A stretch of 39,403 bases of DNA from Carboxylicivirga marina. Lineage in GTDB: Bacteria; Bacteroidota; Bacteroidia; Bacteroidales; Marinilabiliaceae. The stretch is from contig NZ_JAENRR010000047.1 in the NCBI RefSeq assembly GCF_016612505.1, forward strand, positions 1 through 39,403, given 5' to 3'. The translations under genes were made by a program, and so were the position numbers. Shown here piece after piece: positions 27,634-35,119 of the stretch. Under the pieces are notes generated by a model. That model ran no database searches and was not told the DNA's origin. It was given only the letters and a program-made list of their open reading frames with translations. Position 1 is the stretch's first letter. The number at the start of each line of letters is the position of its first letter.

Positions 27634-27730
27634 CACCTTTGTACTGTAGATTTTTTTTCATAGATTTTGGATTTAGTTAACGAACTGATTAAGGGTAAGG
27701 ACAGGTTTCACATCTGTCCTTTTTCTTTTT
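27634..27730 (+). ncRNA. Candidate small RNA, array copy 4
   Basis: The -7-like element is CACCTTTG (27634-27641), one base different from copies 2 and 3. The terminator stem is at 27697-27721 with the same G-U substitution as copy 3 and a loop one base shorter. It ends about 80 bp before the cytidylate-kinase-like gene. Confidence 0.7.
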
Positions 27731-27811
27731 ATATACCTTTGGTTCTATATTTTTTACATTCCCCCGTAAACATTGTAACTTACAAACTGTTCTCTAATCT
27801 AAAATTCTACT

Positions 27812-28513
27812 ATGGATAACCTATTTTTAAAATACATGAATAAGCGTGAAGGCAAAAATGAAAAGCCTTCGACACCAATCGGAAATCCAGGCCCGGTTAT
27901 TACAATTTCACGGGAGTATGGCTGCCACGGAAAACGCATCGCTCAAAAACTAGCTGGGATATTAACTGCCAAAAGTGCTGCAAGTGGCGAAAACAAAGAG
28001 TGGCGATGGATTAGTAAAGAAATCTTAGAAGAATCAGCTAAGGAACTTAAGCTCTCATCATCATTAGTCAAAGAGCTAAGTGATTACAAGCACAGTCACT
28101 TTTTTAAAGATCTAGCCCTCTTTTTTAGCGAAGATTATTACCCAGGCGATGCCACGATAAAAAATACAATTGCTAAATATATTCATGATGAAGCTGAGCA
28201 AGGTTATGTTATTATCGTCGGAAGAGCCGGTGAAGCCATTACCAAGAGTATTAATCGTTCGTTTCATGTAAAACTTGAAGCCCCCCTTGAATGGCGCTCA
28301 CAAGTTGTATCTGAAGAAGAAGGCCTTAGCCCGGCCGATGCAAAAAAAGAATGCCAGATACAAGATAAACGAAGGGCTATGTTTCGAGATTATTTTGAAA
28401 AAGGAAAAAAAGACATTGACTTCTTTGATGCCATATTAAATTGTAAAGCTTTATCTGATGAAGAAATACTCGAGTTATTAATTATTATTAGCGAAACCAG
28501 AGGCTTCATATAA
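27812..28513 (+). CDS. Cytidylate kinase-like family protein
   Basis: The 233-residue cytoplasmic protein belongs to the cytidylate-kinase-like family (Cytidylate_kin2). The N-terminal strand and loop ITISREYGCHGKRIAQKLA replaces a classical GxxGxGKS P-loop, YVIIVGRAGEAITKS follows, and the lid region is VKLEAPLEWRSQVV with RRAMFRDYF. The true substrate of this family is not established, and CMP kinase proper is a different protein. It is transcribed alone just downstream of the small-RNA array and ends at a terminator. Confidence 0.85.
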   Translation: MDNLFLKYMNKREGKNEKPSTPIGNPGPVITISREYGCHGKRIAQKLAGILTAKSAASGENKEWRWISKEILEESAKELKLSSSLVKELSDYKHSHFFKDLALFFSEDYYPGDATIKNTIAKYIHDEAEQGYVIIVGRAGEAITKSINRSFHVKLEAPLEWRSQVVSEEEGLSPADAKKECQIQDKRRAMFRDYFEKGKKDIDFFDAILNCKALSDEEILELLIIISETRGFI

Positions 28514-28555
28514 AGCATGCACAAATTAGTGTCATTACAGTATACCATATACAAC

Positions 28556-28584
28556 AAAAGGTTGCCCAACAAAGGCAACCTTTT
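28556..28584. terminator. Bidirectional terminator
   Basis: AAAAGGTTGCC (28556-28566) pairs perfectly with GGCAACCTTTT (28574-28584). A/T flanks on both sides serve both the cytidylate-kinase-like gene (+) and the DUF6249 gene (-). Confidence 0.85.
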
Positions 28585-28608
28585 ATTGTATCATTAAACC
28601 TGAAATAG

Positions 28609-28950
28609 TTAATCTTCAGCCAAAGCTTTCTTCTGAATGGTATAAAAGAGTATCAGGCTAAGTCCGCCAAACAATAATATCATTGATAAAAAAGCCATTG
28701 GCTCTGGCATATCTGTACTTGCATTTAAAACATTGCCTACTACTATGCCAATTGCCAAACCAACCAGCAACATGCCATATTTTAAACTTAAGTAGTGCTT
28801 TGGTTTTCCATATTCAAAGATTGAGGCTTCTTTACCAGCAGCTATTAATGCGGTTCGCTCTATTCTTCGCTGTCTGAAATACGACAATGAAATGATAATT
28901 GCTGCTATACTACCAAAAAGTACTGTTGGAACTACTATTGCTACATCCAT
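28609..28950 (-). CDS. DUF6249 membrane protein
   Basis: The 113-residue protein has three predicted membrane helices (about 5-25, 56-75 and 86-106). The first is followed by a basic segment FRQRRIERTALIAAGKE, a layout seen in the DUF6249 family found in Bacteroidota beside sigma-factor genes. Its function is unknown. It is divergent from the ECF sigma operon, and its promoter region carries the same TGTAAC-N17-CGTC signature as the sigma gene, so it is probably a regulon member acting in the membrane. The start at 28950 is preceded by GGAGAG about 12 nt upstream. Confidence 0.8.
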   Translation of the reverse strand: MDVAIVVPTVLFGSIAAIIISLSYFRQRRIERTALIAAGKEASIFEYGKPKHYLSLKYGMLLVGLAIGIVVGNVLNASTDMPEPMAFLSMILLFGGLSLILFYTIQKKALAED

Positions 28951-29006
28951 AATTTATATTTTAAAAGTTTTACATTGTGTTACTCTCCTGGAGCGCTCAC
29001 TCGTTG

Positions 29007-29033
29007 GACGTTGCATTTTTCAGACTGGTTACA
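29007..29033 (-). promoter_or_regulatory. ECF-type promoter of the DUF6249 gene
   Basis: On the minus strand TGTAAC (29033-29028), a spacer of exactly 17 nt and CGTC (29010-29007). The predicted start near 29000 gives a 5' leader of about 50 nt. -35 and -10 elements and spacing match the sigma gene's own promoter and resemble ECF promoters of the SigM/SigX type. Confidence 0.75.
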
Positions 29034-29121
29034 AAAAAAGCACAGTTTTTTTATCTGACTTTTCTAAACCCAGAGCTCAACTTGCCAATTCATACGAATG
29101 TGAGTAAATTAAACTTTTTAA

Positions 29122-29148
29122 TGTAACCTATTTCATTTTGGGAGCGTC
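29122..29148 (+). promoter_or_regulatory. ECF-type autoregulatory promoter
   Basis: TGTAAC (29122-29127), 17-nt spacer, CGTC (29145-29148), identical in both boxes and spacing to the promoter on the opposite strand. The ATG at 29160 is only 11 nt after the -10 box, so the transcript would be almost leaderless, or translation may begin later. Confidence 0.75.
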
Positions 29149-29159
29149 ATATTTGACAC

Positions 29160-29735
29160 ATGAGTAACTTAAATGACATAAAGCTGATTAAACTAATTAA
29201 AGCTGGCGACATTGGCGCCTTTGCTCAGCTTATCGATAAGTATCAGCACATGGCATACACATTGGCCAATAGTATTGTTAAAAACAAACAAGAAGCAGAA
29301 GAAGTTACTCAGGATGCTTTTTACAAAGCGTATAAGGCACTTGATAAATTTAAGGGTGATGCCGAATTTTCAACATGGTTGTATCGCATAATATATAATA
29401 CAGCCATATCAAAAATGAGAGGCAGAAAAGCTGAAACGTCAGATTTAGATAACAAGGAGGTAGAAAAACAGGAAACCCTTAGTTTTAGTGATAATCTCAA
29501 CAGGCTTGAACAGAAAGAACGAAAAGTCATTTTAAAAAAGGCTTTATCAAAGCTTAAGGAGCAGGATGCTTTTATCATCATCCTTTATTATTACAAAGAA
29601 CAAAGCATTGAGGAGATTGAACAGGCAACAGGCTTATCAAAATCGAATGTGAAAATTAAACTCCATCGAGGACGTAAGCAACTTCAAAAAGAATTAGAAA
29701 CGCTGTTGCAGGATGAATTAAAGTCTTTTATTTAG
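29160..29735 (+). CDS. ECF (sigma-70 family) RNA polymerase sigma factor
   Basis: The 191-residue product has the two regions typical of ECF sigma factors. Region 2 (about 10-80) contains DKYQHMAYTLANSIV and the -10 recognition helix AEFSTWLYRIIYNTA. Region 4 (about 125-180) has ILYYYKEQSIEEIEQATGL and the recognition helix SKSNVKIKLHRGRKQL. The linker is rich in charged residues. A small membrane protein gene follows after 10 bp, the usual place for an anti-sigma factor. The promoter matches the one in front of the divergent DUF6249 gene, which implies autoregulation. Confidence 0.95.
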   Translation: MSNLNDIKLIKLIKAGDIGAFAQLIDKYQHMAYTLANSIVKNKQEAEEVTQDAFYKAYKALDKFKGDAEFSTWLYRIIYNTAISKMRGRKAETSDLDNKEVEKQETLSFSDNLNRLEQKERKVILKKALSKLKEQDAFIIILYYYKEQSIEEIEQATGLSKSNVKIKLHRGRKQLQKELETLLQDELKSFI

Positions 29736-29745
29736 ATTTACAGCC

Positions 29746-30174
29746 ATGAAAAAGCGATTAAACCATAATGAAAATATAAATGACCAGCTTATTAAAGATC
29801 TGTTTAAAGACTTTAAACTTGAGCAGGCTCCTGACACATTAAAGGTTCAAACAATGGATAAGGTTTTTAATCACTGGACCGAAACATCCATAAACTACAA
29901 ACCTATCATTAATAAGAACAATCGCTGGTGGATGATTGGTGGATTCGCAGCATTATTATCCATCAGTTTTTTGGTTGACTCCAGCGTTATTATTGAATAC
30001 TGGAAACAACTAAATGCTGATAGTGCCTACATTGACATGGATTCATTGAGCAAGCAGATGGGTAGCATCTCATTAAGCTTTAAAAACATACCATCAATCG
30101 TTTACTTTACTATCGTTGGTATTTTTGCCCTTTTAGGTATTGACCGCTTCTTTAACCGTTTAGCTAATATTTAA
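29746..30174 (+). CDS. Putative anti-sigma factor, membrane protein
   Basis: The 142-residue protein has an N-terminal cytoplasmic region (about 1-60, containing NDQLIKDLFKDFKLEQAPD), then two membrane helices (about 66-84 and 118-136) with a loop of about 30 residues between. It has no zinc-binding HxxxCxxC motif. It begins 10 bp after the sigma gene and ends the operon. Position and topology suggest it holds the sigma factor at the membrane; this is inference, because the sequence is not recognisable as a known anti-sigma family. Confidence 0.65.
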   Translation: MKKRLNHNENINDQLIKDLFKDFKLEQAPDTLKVQTMDKVFNHWTETSINYKPIINKNNRWWMIGGFAALLSISFLVDSSVIIEYWKQLNADSAYIDMDSLSKQMGSISLSFKNIPSIVYFTIVGIFALLGIDRFFNRLANI

Positions 30175-30188
30175 TCAGGATATAACGA

Positions 30189-30230
30189 AAAAAGAAAGAG
30201 CGAATCATATATGATTCGCTCTTTCTTTTT
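30189..30230. terminator. Strong bidirectional terminator
   Basis: A 20-bp perfect stem (left arm 30189-30208, right arm 30211-30230) with core GCGAATCAT/ATGATTCGC and A/T-rich outer ends. It separates the ECF operon (+) from the convergent Gate-domain gene (-). Confidence 0.9.
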
Positions 30231-30248
30231 GGTATTATTTCGAACTTA

Positions 30249-31412
30249 TTAAACTATTCCAAAATAAGCCAGTAGTACAAATATATAGTGGGCCGAAACA
30301 CCTGCTAATAAACCACCTACTGTGTGTGCCATTAACGCTTTTGAAGTTAATTCTCTAAAATTAAGGGTATCGAGCATGGCTGTGTGCGTACTCAGGTAAC
30401 CACTCCAACACATTCCCATAGCTGTAAATACAGCAATCTCATTTCCTCCAACAATCCCTTGCGCAATAAACGCTTTCACCATTGAAAGTGCAGCTCCTAC
30501 AGCTCCTAATGAAGTCACAGGAAAAGCGATTAACTCAGGATGCTCAAAGCCAAATAAAAACCTAAATAACCAATCGACAGAACCGGCTAATTTTGGTAAA
30601 ATTGGCACTCCTTCATAAGCTAATCCCTGATAACCTATTGCTGCATCGGCGGGTTTAAACGTGATAACCATGACAATGGTACTAATTACCAAAACACCAG
30701 GTATAATGGCTAACCCAAGGTTCACACCAGATTTACCACCGTCGAGCATAGAATTTAAAAAACGCTGAAAAGTACTTCCTTGAGAAGCAAACGAAATTTT
30801 TTCTTCGTCACCATTACCTTTAAATTCTTTATCAGCCGGAATTTTGCCTTTGATCAAAAACTGCATCAAGCGGGTTGAAATAACAGCGCCTATTACCGCA
30901 CCTGCCAACCCAATCATGGCACCCGAAAAGAAACCTAAACCGGTCATAAAAGCCAACACAATCAATCCCATACCAAAGGCAGTACCAAAGTTGGTTAATG
31001 AAATTAATTCGTGTGTTTTAAAGTAACGACTAAAGTTTTTATCATTTGACAGACTGATGATTGCCGGATTATCTGAAAAGAAAGTCATCAAACCAGCCAA
31101 AGCACTTACTCCTGGCAGGTTAAATAAAGGACGCATCAAGGGTGCTAATAGTACCTCAAGCAGACGAACCACTCCAAACTCAATCATTAATCGGCCTAAA
31201 GCCCCGGTTAATACAGTAATACCCATGATAAAGAACACAGTGTTCATCAACAAGTCGTGTGCTGTTCGCATTAAGGTATTTAATAGGTTTGTAATACCCA
31301 TTACATGCCCCAGGTACCCAAAGAATGCTCCAAAAAACAGCAAAAAGAATAACGCCTCATATCGACGTCGCTCTAAATAACCTCTTTCTTTTAATTTTTT
31401 TAACGCGCTCAT
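30249..31412 (-). CDS. Nucleoside-recognition (Gate) domain membrane protein
   Basis: The 387-residue inner-membrane protein has about ten hydrophobic helices and two Gate-like halves, around GVVRLLEVLLAPLMRPLFNL and LGAVGAALSMVKAFI. The conserved loop FFSDNPAIISLSND between them is typical of relatives of spore-maturation proteins SpmA/B and of YjiH-type transporters. The substrate is unknown; the family name does not prove nucleoside transport. It is a single gene, convergent with the ECF operon and divergent from the conserved unknown at 31.6 kb. Length and all segments look complete. Confidence 0.8.
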   Translation of the reverse strand: MSALKKLKERGYLERRRYEALFFLLFFGAFFGYLGHVMGITNLLNTLMRTAHDLLMNTVFFIMGITVLTGALGRLMIEFGVVRLLEVLLAPLMRPLFNLPGVSALAGLMTFFSDNPAIISLSNDKNFSRYFKTHELISLTNFGTAFGMGLIVLAFMTGLGFFSGAMIGLAGAVIGAVISTRLMQFLIKGKIPADKEFKGNGDEEKISFASQGSTFQRFLNSMLDGGKSGVNLGLAIIPGVLVISTIVMVITFKPADAAIGYQGLAYEGVPILPKLAGSVDWLFRFLFGFEHPELIAFPVTSLGAVGAALSMVKAFIAQGIVGGNEIAVFTAMGMCWSGYLSTHTAMLDTLNFRELTSKALMAHTVGGLLAGVSAHYIFVLLAYFGIV

Positions 31413-31581
31413 TATGTCTGATTTTATGCCTCAAAATTAGAAAGGACATTAACGTCAAAACAAGACGAATATCACCATTTAAAGATTTTTTTCATGAAAT
31501 AAATCAGGATATGAACTGACATAAATGGTCAATAGCCGCCAATTTTGATAGTAAAGTCACTGTTCTGACATGAATACTGCG

Positions 31582-31589
31582 TATTTTTG
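31582..31589 (+). promoter_or_regulatory. -7 promoter element
   Basis: TATTTTTG matches TAnnTTTG and lies 29 nt before the ATG at 31619. It is followed by CATCC at the predicted transcript start. Confidence 0.55.
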
Positions 31590-31618
31590 CATCCATCATA
31601 ACACGCTGAAAAGATAGA

Positions 31619-32188
31619 ATGCAGAATATTGAACCTTACAATCGCTGGGAAAAAGTATATGAAGCAACGTGCGATCCGCAATCATTGTTTTATGGCGAGC
31701 AGTACGATCCTTTTTTATGTAGAAACACCATTTACAATCATTACATACACCCCAGGTGGGATGAGTTCGGTTCGAAAACACTCTACCTGAAAATCCTGTT
31801 TGTGAGTTACGAGCAACAATTTGCCATTATTGAGTTAATGGGAGAATGGAACGATTGCCTTTACAACGACATTATGCATCTAAAGCGTACTGTTATTGAA
31901 AACCTTGAGGCTAACGGCATTCAGAAATTCATTTTGATTGGTGAAAATGTGCTCAACTTTCATTATTCAGACGATTCGTACTATGAAGATTGGTTTAACG
32001 ACATCGATGATGGTTGGATTATGGCTATTAATTTTAGAGATCATGTTTTAGAAGAGTTTGATAAAATAAACCTCAACTACTACTTTCTTTATGGAGGGCA
32101 ACTAAACCATGTCAAATGGCGTACTTTATCACCGATAAAACTATTCACAGCACTTGACCAATATGCTAATAAAGTCCTTAATCCGTAA
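31619..32188 (+). CDS. Conserved hypothetical protein (189 aa)
   Basis: I do not recognise a named family. The product is soluble, with no signal peptide, acidic and rich in aromatic residues (NRWEKVYEATCDPQSLFYG, DDSYYEDWFNDIDDGW). It has alternating strands and helices (TLYLKILFVSYEQQFAII, KFILIGENVLNF). The Cys at residue 18 and the N-terminal pattern are distinctive search handles. It stands alone between the Gate-domain gene and mutS2 and has its own promoter. The well-formed protein composition and promoter make it a real gene. Confidence 0.75.
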   Translation: MQNIEPYNRWEKVYEATCDPQSLFYGEQYDPFLCRNTIYNHYIHPRWDEFGSKTLYLKILFVSYEQQFAIIELMGEWNDCLYNDIMHLKRTVIENLEANGIQKFILIGENVLNFHYSDDSYYEDWFNDIDDGWIMAINFRDHVLEEFDKINLNYYFLYGGQLNHVKWRTLSPIKLFTALDQYANKVLNP

Positions 32189-32197
32189 GGGCTAAGC

Positions 32198-32225
32198 AAA
32201 AAAAAGCCTGTCTGGGGAGACAGGC
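32198..32225 (-). terminator. Intrinsic terminator on the minus strand
   Basis: GCCTGTCT-CCCC-AGACAGGC is a perfect 8-bp stem, followed on the minus strand by eight T (A at 32198-32205 on the plus strand). On the plus strand no T-run follows, so it does not properly serve the upstream plus-strand gene. Confidence 0.75.
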
Positions 32226-32541
32226 GAAGAAACATTCTAAGAAAAAAATTCTAACCTAAACCTCACACACATCCGAATGTTTCTATATTTGGGGACCAGG
32301 AGAGCCTTTATTTTTTTTAGATTCGAAAGCTAAATTACGCCCTTAATATGGTGGTGTCAAGTGCAGAGGTGTTAAAAAAAAGATTTTTAACACTTTTTTT
32401 ATTATTCAAGCACTTTCTTTTTAAGGCCAATAGCCCTGTTACGACTCTATTATACCGATTATTCATTAAAATGAGCCTTATCTCACTTCAGTTCTTTCAT
32501 AAAGCAAAGGTCTTTTGCTATTTTTGCACAAAATTACAGAA
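32226..32541. other. 316-bp spacer before mutS2
   Basis: No protein gene was seen. The mutS2 promoter is at the right end. Because the terminator at the left end works only on the minus strand, a minus-strand transcript should cross this spacer, yet no minus-strand gene is present: a candidate small RNA or mutS2 5'-antisense transcript. Confidence 0.4.
32519..32526 (+). promoter_or_regulatory. -7 promoter element of mutS2
   Basis: TATTTTTG, with a weak -33 element (TTTC) 20 nt upstream. It lies just downstream of an in-frame ATG at 32515, which rules that ATG out as the start. Confidence 0.6.
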
Positions 32542-35031
32542 GTGATATATCCAGAAAGTTTCGAAGATAAGATTAAGTTTACCCGCATACGTGAATTGGT
32601 AAAGGACAGTTGCATGAGTGCACTGGGCAAAGAGGTGGTTGATGAAATGAGTTTCAGCACCAATTTTGAAGAAGTCGATCTTCATCAGTTGCGCACCAAT
32701 GAATTCAAAAAAGTATGCCTGGAAGAAGACAACTTCCCTACTGGATATTTTATTGATGTACGCGAACCACTGGTTCGTATTAGAATTGAAGGCCGCTTTA
32801 TGGATGAGAGCGAACTATTCGATCTAAAGCGTTCTTTAACAACCATCAACGACATCTGTCGTTTCTTCAACAAAAAAGAAGAAGAGGATTACCCAAAGCT
32901 TAAAGAATTGGTTTCCGAAGTTGCGGTATTCCCATTTATACTGGATAACATTGATGGCATACTCAATAAGTTCGGTAAGATAAAAGACAACGCTTCACCC
33001 GAACTGGCCCGCATCCGAAAAGAAATTTTCAACAAGCAAAATAGCATCTCACGCAAGTTAAATGCCATTTTAAAACGAGCTAAGCACGATGGACTAGTAG
33101 AGTCTGATGTAACGGTATCAATACGTGATGGACGCGCGGTTATTCCCGTTCCGGCAGCCAACAAACGCAAAATTGGTGGTATTGTTCAGGATGAATCGGC
33201 CACGGGTAAAACATCCTTTATTGAACCTGCCGAAGTGGTTGAAATCAATAACGAAGTACGTGAACTGGAATATGCCGAACGGCGTGAAATCATGCTCATC
33301 CTGGTTGAAGTGGCCAATGTGATTCGACCTTATATCGATGAATTGATTGAATCATATAAGTTCATGGGCACTATCGACTTCATTAGAGCTAAAGCGCGCT
33401 TTGCCATTAGCATTAATGCCTTACTGCCCAACTACAAAAAACAACAAAACTTTATCTGGAAAGAGGCCGTTCATCCCCTACTCTATCTGCAGCACAAAGC
33501 TGTTAATAAAGAGGTCATTCCATTGGATTTAGAATTATCTGATCCTAAACAGCGTTTGTTATTAATCTCAGGGCCCAATGCCGGTGGTAAATCGGTTTGT
33601 TTGCAAACTGTAGGTTTATTACAATACATGTTTCAGTGTGGCTTATTAGTGCCGATGAATGAGGGCTCAAGCATGGGATTTTTCAAACATGTGTTTATGG
33701 ACATGGGCGATGAGCAATCCATTGAAAACGACTTGAGTACCTATAGCTCTCATTTGTTTAATATGAAACACTTTTTACGCTATAGCCAAAAAGAAACCTT
33801 GATATTGATTGATGAATTCGGTACCGGAACTGAGCCCATGTTGGGTGGCGCCATAGCCGAAAGTGTATTGGAGCAGTTGAACCAACAAAAAGTATACGGT
33901 GTTATTACCACGCATTATACCAACCTAAAACACCTCGCATCGCAAACCGAAGGTATTGAAAACGGAGCTATGCTGTTTGATACTGGTCGCATAATGCCAC
34001 TGTACAAGCTTCAAATTGCTCAACCAGGTTCTTCTTTTGCTTTTGAAATAGCCCGGAAGATTGGCTTACCCGAAAACATCTTATCGAGTGCGAAGGAGAA
34101 AATTGGACAAGAGCATGTTGATTATGACAAAAACTTACGTGAGATAGTACGCGACAAACGCTATTGGGAACAAAAACGCAACACGATTCGCATTAATGAA
34201 AAAAAGCTGGCCGATGTATTGGAACGCTACCAGGTGGATTTGCAGAATATTAAAAAAGAGCGCAAAGAGATACTCGATAAAGCCAAATCCGATGCCGATC
34301 ACTTGTTATCCAATGCCAACAAAGAGATAGAAAATACCATTCGCACCATTAAGGAAACACAGGCCAATAAGGAAAAAACGAAAGAAGCCCGTCAGAAACT
34401 GGAAGGGTTTAAGGAATTGGCAGTGGATAAAAAGGCGAAAGACGAGAATATTGATCGAAAGATTAAACAAATTGAGGATCGTGAGAGGCGCAAGGCTAAT
34501 CGAAAAAATAAAAAAGAAGGCGAACAGGCAGCCGCTGCTAAACTACGTCCTAAGCAAAGTGAAGCACCCATTCAAGTGGGTGACAATGTACGTCTGAAAG
34601 GACAAAATACACCTGGCGAAGTGATGAAAGTGCAAGGCAAAGAAGCCACTGTGGCTTTTGGCAGCTTAAGCACTACCGTTAAGCTTAATCGCCTGGAAAG
34701 GGTGAGCAACAAAGCTGTTAAACGTTCAAATACTATCAATGCCACAGCTTCAAACGTAGGTGATAAAGTGCGAGAGCGCAAACTCACCTTTAAGCCCGAC
34801 ATTGATGTCAGAGGTAAACGTACCGAGGAAGCCATACAAATGGTGATGAACCACCTTGATGAAGCGGTTATTTGTGAAGCTTCGGAGGTTAAGATATTAC
34901 ACGGAAAAGGCAACGGCATCTTACGCGTCATGATTCGTGAACAGCTCAATACGCTTCCCTTCGTTCATTCATTCAGAGATGAAGACCTGCAATATGGAGG
35001 CAGTGGCATTACCGTTGTTTCAATAGGATAA
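32542..35031 (+). CDS. mutS2: Endonuclease MutS2
   Basis: The 829-residue product is a MutS-family ATPase that suppresses homologous recombination and, in Bacillus, acts in ribosome rescue. From the GTG start it has an N-terminal clamp/core region and the ATPase with Walker A GPNAGGKS (about 344-351) and Walker B LILIDEFGTGTEP (about 420-431). A long coiled coil (about 505-640), a KOW-like segment (VGDNVRLKGQNTPGEVMKV) and a C-terminal Smr nuclease domain (DVRGKRTEEAI, LHGKGNGILR) follow. The GTG at 32542 (then IYPESFEDK) agrees with the family N-terminus and lies after the promoter, leaving a leader of under 15 nt. A terminator follows. Confidence 0.95.
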   Translation: MIYPESFEDKIKFTRIRELVKDSCMSALGKEVVDEMSFSTNFEEVDLHQLRTNEFKKVCLEEDNFPTGYFIDVREPLVRIRIEGRFMDESELFDLKRSLTTINDICRFFNKKEEEDYPKLKELVSEVAVFPFILDNIDGILNKFGKIKDNASPELARIRKEIFNKQNSISRKLNAILKRAKHDGLVESDVTVSIRDGRAVIPVPAANKRKIGGIVQDESATGKTSFIEPAEVVEINNEVRELEYAERREIMLILVEVANVIRPYIDELIESYKFMGTIDFIRAKARFAISINALLPNYKKQQNFIWKEAVHPLLYLQHKAVNKEVIPLDLELSDPKQRLLLISGPNAGGKSVCLQTVGLLQYMFQCGLLVPMNEGSSMGFFKHVFMDMGDEQSIENDLSTYSSHLFNMKHFLRYSQKETLILIDEFGTGTEPMLGGAIAESVLEQLNQQKVYGVITTHYTNLKHLASQTEGIENGAMLFDTGRIMPLYKLQIAQPGSSFAFEIARKIGLPENILSSAKEKIGQEHVDYDKNLREIVRDKRYWEQKRNTIRINEKKLADVLERYQVDLQNIKKERKEILDKAKSDADHLLSNANKEIENTIRTIKETQANKEKTKEARQKLEGFKELAVDKKAKDENIDRKIKQIEDRERRKANRKNKKEGEQAAAAKLRPKQSEAPIQVGDNVRLKGQNTPGEVMKVQGKEATVAFGSLSTTVKLNRLERVSNKAVKRSNTINATASNVGDKVRERKLTFKPDIDVRGKRTEEAIQMVMNHLDEAVICEASEVKILHGKGNGILRVMIREQLNTLPFVHSFRDEDLQYGGSGITVVSIG

Positions 35032-35052
35032 AAACGACATTCAAATAATTTT

Positions 35053-35086
35053 AAGGCAATTATCATGGTTGGTAATTGCCTTTTTT
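35053..35086 (+). terminator. Intrinsic terminator of mutS2
   Basis: AAGGCAATTA (35053-35062) pairs perfectly with TAATTGCCTT (35073-35082), followed by six T. Confidence 0.9.
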
Positions 35087-35119
35087 ATTACTTAGTCTTT
35101 AAATTTAAACCCCTTAAAG

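Larger units (their letters stand above)
27266..27740 (+). repeat. Tandem direct repeat of about 165 bp (copies 2-4)
   Basis: Units start at TAACGATGATTGATA at 27266, 27431 and 27598, giving spacings of 165 and 167 bp. Conservation covers the promoter region (CTTCACTATAATAATCCGCAC), the body and the terminator; the short linkers after each terminator vary more. Copy 1, upstream, is related only from the -7 region onward. Confidence 0.9.

Noticed and set aside
32515-32541. Upstream ATG start for mutS2
   Set aside because: It lies upstream of the -7 promoter box, and the added residues are not part of the family's N-terminus.
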